Shown here: in pieces, positions 60,579 through 64,000 of the stretch | Layout of the letters: every line of letters starts with the position of its first letter | How positions within the stretch are numbered: the stretch's first letter is position 1 | Source of the DNA: Streptomyces sp. VRA16 Mangrove soil | GTDB lineage: Bacteria; Actinomycetota; Actinomycetes; Streptomycetales; Streptomycetaceae | Assembly (NCBI RefSeq): GCF_017377775.1 | Contig: NZ_JAFVLN010000013.1 | Span: 186,001-250,000 of the forward strand | DNA length: 64,000 nucleotides | Direction: 5' to 3' | The notes under the pieces: generated by a model | The model's input: only the letters and a program-made list of their open reading frames with translations | Database searches by the model: none | Told to the model about the DNA's origin: nothing | Position numbers and translations under genes: made by a program

Positions 60579-63152
60579 TCAGAGCCGCGGGTCGACCGGC
60601 TCCGACTCAAGAGCCAGCACCGCGAACACCGCCTCGTGCACCCGCCACAACGGCTCCCCCTCGGCCAGCCGGTCCAGGGCCTCCAGGCCCAGGCCGTACT
60701 CGCGTACCGCCAGCGACCGCTTGTGCCCGAGGAACCGCTGCCGCAGCTTCGCCAGGTTCTCCGGCCGCGTGTACTCCGGGCCGTAGATGATCCGCAGGTA
60801 CTCGCGTCCCCGGCACTTGATGCCGGGCTGCACGAGCCGCCCCTTGTCGTCCCTGACCAGCGCCCCGACCGGCTTGACGACCATGCCCTCGCCGCCGCGC
60901 CCGGTCATCTCCAGCCACCAGTCGACACCGGCCCGCACCGACTCCGGGTCCCCGGTGTCGACGTAGAGCCGCCGCGTCGTCTGCAGGAGGCCGCTCCCGT
61001 CGTGCTCGACCATGCGGTCGAGGAGCGCGAGCTGCTCGTCGTGCGGCAGCGCGGCGAGCGAACGGCCGCGCGCGGCGAGGATCTGGAACGGCGCGAGCCG
61101 CACCCCGTCGAGCCCGTCCGTGGACCAGCAGTAGCGCCGGTACGCGTCCGTGAACGCGGCGGCGTCCGCGGCCCGCCCCCGCTGCCGGTCCAGGAGCTGT
61201 CCGACCTCGACGCCGCGCCCGGCCGCCGCCTCCAGGGTGCTGAGCACCCCCGGGAAGACCGCCCGGGAGGCCGCGCCCACCGCCGCGTACTGCGAGCGCA
61301 GCAGCCCGGACGCCTTCAGCGACCACGGCATCAGCTCGGCGTCGAGCAGCACCCAGTCACCCTCGCCGGACCCGCTGTCGGACGCGGCGAGCTCCTCCCA
61401 GAGCCCGGCCTCGGTGACGGCGTCCCGGATCTTCCCGAGCACCGCCTCCGTCGTCTCGGCACGGTCGAAGAACGGGCGTCCGGTACGGGTGTACAGCGCC
61501 CCGGTCACCGACCCGTCCTCCACGCCGAAGCGCTCCCGGGCGACCGCCGCATCACGACAGACCAGGGCCACGGCCCGCGAGCCCATGTGCTTCTCCTCGC
61601 ACACGACCCGGGCCACCCCGTCGGCCGCGTACTGCGCGAACGCCTCCGCCGGGTGCTCCAGATAGCCCTCGACCTCGGACGTCGCCGTCGGTGCCATGGT
61701 CGGCGGCAGATACGGCACGAGTCGCGGGTCGACCGCGAACCGGCTCATGACCTCAAGGGCCGCCGCCGCGTTCTCCTCGCGCACCGAGACGCGTCCGCTG
61801 TGCCGGGTCTCCACGACCCGACGCCCGTGCACGTCGGCGAGGTCGAGCGGCCGGCCCTCGTGCCCGCCGGGTGCCTCCGTCGCCAGCGGCCGCGCCGGTT
61901 CGTACCAGACCCGCTCGGCCGGTACGTCGACCAGCTCCCGCTCCGGCCAGCGCAACGCGGTGAGCTTGCCGCCGAAGACCGCGCCGGTGTCCAGGCAGAT
62001 GGTGTTGTTGAGCCAGGTCGCGTTCGGCACCGGGGTGTGGCCGTAGACCACCGCCGCCCTGCCGCGGTAGTCCTCGGCCCACGGGTAGCGCACGGGAAGG
62101 CCGAACTCGTCGGTCTCGCCCGTCGTGTCGCCGTACAGCGCGTGCGACCGGACCCGGCCCGAGGTCCGCCCGTGGTACTTCTCGGGCAGGCCCGCGTGGC
62201 ACACGACGAGCTTGCCCTCGTCGAGGACGTAGTGGCTGACGAGTCCGCGCACGAACTCCCGCACCTCGGCGACGAACTCCTCGCTCTCGCCGTCCAACTG
62301 CTCGATGGTCTCGGCGAGTCCGTGCGTGTGCTGCACCTTGGCGCCCTTGAGCCAGCGGCCCAGCTTGTTCTCGTGGTTGCCCGGCACGCACAGCGCGGTG
62401 CCCGCCTTCACCATCCCCATGACCCGGCGCAGCACGCCGGGACTGTCGGGGCCGCGGTCGACGAGGTCGCCGACGAACACGGCGGTACGGCCCTCGGGGT
62501 GTGCCCCGTCGGCGTAGCCCAGCTTGCCGAGCAGCGTCTCCAGTTCGCTCGCGCAGCCGTGGATGTCGCCGATGATGTCGAAGGGACCGGTGAGGTGCGT
62601 GAGGTCGTTGAACCTCTTCTCGCGGACGACACTCGCCCCCTGCACCTCGTCCGTACCCCGCAGCACGTGCACCTTGCGGAAGCCCTCGCGCTCCAAGTGG
62701 CGCAGGGAGCGGCGCAGTTCACGGGTGTGCCGGGTGATGACACGGCGTGGCATGTCGGCACGGTCGGTCCGCTGCGCGTTCCGCGCGGCGCACACGTCCT
62801 CCGGCACGTCGAGCACGATCGCGATGGGCAGCACGTCGTACTTCCGCGCGAGGTCCACGAGCTGGCGGCGCGCGTCCTGCTGCACGTTCGTCGCGTCGAC
62901 CACCGTCAGCCGGCCGGCTTCGAGGCGCTTGCCCGCGATGTAGTGCAGCACGTCGAAGGCGTCGCGGCTGGCGCTCTGGTCGTTCTCGTCGTCGGCGACG
63001 AGGCCGCGGCAGAAGTCGCTGGAGATCACCTCGGTCGGCTTGAAGTGGGCCCGTGCGAACGTGGACTTGCCCGAGCCCGAGGCGCCGACCAGCACGACGA
63101 GCGAGAGGTCGGTGACGGGCAGCACCCGCCCTGGATTCTCGGTACCGGTCAT
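60579..63152 (-). CDS. pnkp: Polynucleotide kinase-phosphatase-ligase of bacterial RNA repair
   Basis: 857 residues from an ATG overlapping the Hen1 stop (ATGA); the longer open frame upstream lies within hen1. Three modules in order: 5'-OH kinase (VVLVGASGSGKSTFARAHF, about residues 19-37), a calcineurin-type 2',3'-phosphatase (FDIIGDIHGCASELETLLGK, FVGDLVDRGPDS, VPGNHENKL, YGHTPVP) and an adenylyltransferase with the nucleotidyl lysine in VCEEKHMGSRAVAL. Size matches Clostridium thermocellum Pnkp (about 870). With Hen1 it repairs RNAs, mainly tRNAs, cut by ribotoxins, sealing the break and leaving a 2'-O-methyl mark that prevents re-cutting. Confidence 0.95.
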   Translation of the reverse strand: MTGTENPGRVLPVTDLSLVVLVGASGSGKSTFARAHFKPTEVISSDFCRGLVADDENDQSASRDAFDVLHYIAGKRLEAGRLTVVDATNVQQDARRQLVDLARKYDVLPIAIVLDVPEDVCAARNAQRTDRADMPRRVITRHTRELRRSLRHLEREGFRKVHVLRGTDEVQGASVVREKRFNDLTHLTGPFDIIGDIHGCASELETLLGKLGYADGAHPEGRTAVFVGDLVDRGPDSPGVLRRVMGMVKAGTALCVPGNHENKLGRWLKGAKVQHTHGLAETIEQLDGESEEFVAEVREFVRGLVSHYVLDEGKLVVCHAGLPEKYHGRTSGRVRSHALYGDTTGETDEFGLPVRYPWAEDYRGRAAVVYGHTPVPNATWLNNTICLDTGAVFGGKLTALRWPERELVDVPAERVWYEPARPLATEAPGGHEGRPLDLADVHGRRVVETRHSGRVSVREENAAAALEVMSRFAVDPRLVPYLPPTMAPTATSEVEGYLEHPAEAFAQYAADGVARVVCEEKHMGSRAVALVCRDAAVARERFGVEDGSVTGALYTRTGRPFFDRAETTEAVLGKIRDAVTEAGLWEELAASDSGSGEGDWVLLDAELMPWSLKASGLLRSQYAAVGAASRAVFPGVLSTLEAAAGRGVEVGQLLDRQRGRAADAAAFTDAYRRYCWSTDGLDGVRLAPFQILAARGRSLAALPHDEQLALLDRMVEHDGSGLLQTTRRLYVDTGDPESVRAGVDWWLEMTGRGGEGMVVKPVGALVRDDKGRLVQPGIKCRGREYLRIIYGPEYTRPENLAKLRQRFLGHKRSLAVREYGLGLEALDRLAEGEPLWRVHEAVFAVLALESEPVDPRL

Positions 63153-64000
63153 ACGGCCTTCGCCTCCTTCGTCTCGGTCTTCTCCGCACCGGCCTGCTCG
63201 GTACCGGTCTTGTCCGCACCGGTGGTGTCGGTGCCGGTCTTGTCCGTACCGGTCATGTCGGTGCCGGTGATGCTGGTCGTGTCGGTACCGGTCTTGTCCG
63301 TACCGGTCGTGTCGGTGCCGCCCAGGGTGAACACGGCCATCTGCGTGGGCGGTCCCACCTCGGGGTCGTCGGGCCCCACCGGTACGTACCGCACCTCGTA
63401 GCCGTGCCGCTCGGCCACGCGCCGCGCCCATGCCCGGAACTCCTCGCGCGTCCACTCGAAGCGGTGGTCGCCGTGCCGGACGTGCCCGGCGGGCAGGGTC
63501 TCCCAGCGGACGTTGTACTCCACGTTCGGCGTCGTCACGAGCACGGTGCCGGGCCGCGCGGAGCCGAACACCGCGTACTCCAGGGCGGGCAGCCGGGGCA
63601 GGTCGAGGTGCTCGATCACCTCGCTGAGCACCGCCGCGTCGTACCCCTTGAGCCGCTTGTCAGTGTACGCGAGCGAGCCCTGGAAGAGCCGCACGCGCGA
63701 CGCCTGCCGCTCCCCCATCCGCTCGATGCGCAGCCGCCGCGCGGCGATGGTGAGCGCGCGGACGGACACGTCCACCCCCACGATCTCCGTGAACCGCACG
63801 TCCTTGAGCAGCTCCTGCACCAACTGGCCCTGCCCGCAGCCCAGGTCGAGCACCCGGGCCGCGCCGGAACCACGCAGCGCCTCGACGATCGCCTCACGAC
63901 GCCGGACGGCGAGCGGCACCGGTTTCTCCTCGGTGTCGGTCTGCTCGTCCACGGCGTTGTCGATCTCCTCGACGTCCGTGTCGTCGGCGTCGGCCAGCCG
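63149..64000 (-). CDS. hen1: Hen1 RNA 2'-O-methyltransferase (5' end outside window)
   Basis: 284 codons are visible; the frame is open to the window edge, so the N-terminal ligase-activating domain lies outside. The methyltransferase domain has the SAM loop VLDLGCGQGQLVQELL and the Hen1 metal motif SEVIEHLDL (E-x-x-E-H) with HGDHRFEW supplying the other His, as in manganese-dependent Hen1 enzymes. It ends with a 45-residue tail of GTDxT-type pentapeptides before a KTETKEAKAV terminus, which I have not seen described for Hen1. The stop overlaps the Pnkp start by 4 bp. Confidence 0.93.
   Translation of the reverse strand, partial: RLADADDTDVEEIDNAVDEQTDTEEKPVPLAVRRREAIVEALRGSGAARVLDLGCGQGQLVQELLKDVRFTEIVGVDVSVRALTIAARRLRIERMGERQASRVRLFQGSLAYTDKRLKGYDAAVLSEVIEHLDLPRLPALEYAVFGSARPGTVLVTTPNVEYNVRWETLPAGHVRHGDHRFEWTREEFRAWARRVAERHGYEVRYVPVGPDDPEVGPPTQMAVFTLGGTDTTGTDKTGTDTTSITGTDMTGTDKTGTDTTGADKTGTEQAGAEKTETKEAKAV
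63186..63320. repeat. 15-bp tandem repeats encoding the Hen1 GTDxT tail
   Basis: About nine degenerate 15-bp units (core ACCGGTCTTGTCCGT and variants with GTGTCGGTACCGG) encode GTDKT, GTDTT, GTDMT and GADKT in frame. Every unit keeps the reading frame, so copy number can vary without inactivating the enzyme. Confidence 0.85.

Noticed and set aside
58914..63401. 1495-codon open frame on the plus strand
   Set aside because: It is exactly antisense to ornithine carbamoyltransferase upstream DNA, arginine deiminase and Pnkp, has the low-complexity R/V/D/H composition typical of GC-rich shadows, and shows no domain.
63153..63455. Upstream extension of Pnkp to 958 residues
   Set aside because: It lies in the hen1 coding repeat in another frame; the ATG overlapping the hen1 stop gives the expected family length.

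Overview
The window is high-GC actinobacterial DNA and almost certainly Streptomyces. Codon third positions are strongly G/C, GTG and TTG starts are common, several genes look leaderless, and there are an SsgA-like sporulation protein, Tat-dependent lipoproteins and Streptomyces-type intergenic repeats. From memory, the order dxs, xylose-type ABC genes, ROK regulator, NgcEFG-type ABC genes, aconitase and HTH-MurA matches the S. coelicolor region around SCO5998-SCO6014, and the arginine genes near the right end match SCO5975-SCO5977. No search was run to confirm this.

Layout. 1-3.0 kb: an incomplete beta-propeller-like protein, a PIN/NYN-like protein and a GT39-type membrane glycosyltransferase. 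3.1-6.7 kb: an APC permease and dxs. 7-15.4 kb: a sugar-uptake block on the minus strand, with xylFGH-like and ngcEFG-like systems on either side of a ROK regulator, and a divergent secreted GH92 alpha-mannosidase (16-19.8 kb). 19.9-25.7 kb: a PP2C phosphatase, an IclR-type HTH stub in front of an SsgA-like gene, a phosphotransferase coupled to a cytoplasmic periplasmic-binding-fold protein, and a DHFR-like reductase. 25.8 kb: a decayed FecCD permease tail. 26-28.8 kb: aconitase behind an iron-box-like site. 29-32.5 kb: a lipoprotein and two WXG/ESX-like proteins. 32.6-35.3 kb: an MBL hydrolase, a DUF4236 protein and an HTH-MurA fusion. 35.3-41.4 kb: a Tat-exported protein, two isochorismatase-fold hydrolases with a divergent GlxA-type regulator, an FG-GAP lipoprotein and an alpha/beta hydrolase.

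41.5-55.7 kb is the most interesting part. An acyl-CoA dehydrogenase/Rid pair, an aryl-CoA ligase/PaaX pair and, 8 kb away, a fused flavin monooxygenase/Old Yellow Enzyme with an enoyl-CoA hydratase together look like a CoA-dependent aerobic 2-aminobenzoate (anthranilate) or salicylate route. The two separated promoter regions share one composite operator, GTATC-N9-TGACTGTCGTCA-N7/9-GATAC, which ties the pieces together and suggests the PaaX protein controls both. Between them lies a co-directional sulfation cassette: sulfotransferase, unknown protein, GT4 glycosyltransferase, then cysC, cysD and cysN with no PAPS reductase. This looks like dedicated PAPS supply for a sulfated glycan.

55.9-64 kb: an anti-sigma-type ATPase overlapping the end of an APC permease, ornithine carbamoyltransferase, arginine deiminase, and a Pnkp/Hen1 RNA-repair pair whose Hen1 has an unusual GTDxT-repeat tail and runs off the window. 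Strong perfect hairpins mark most operon ends. Two families of dispersed intergenic repeats are visible. I saw no rRNA, tRNA, CRISPR array or insertion sequence.
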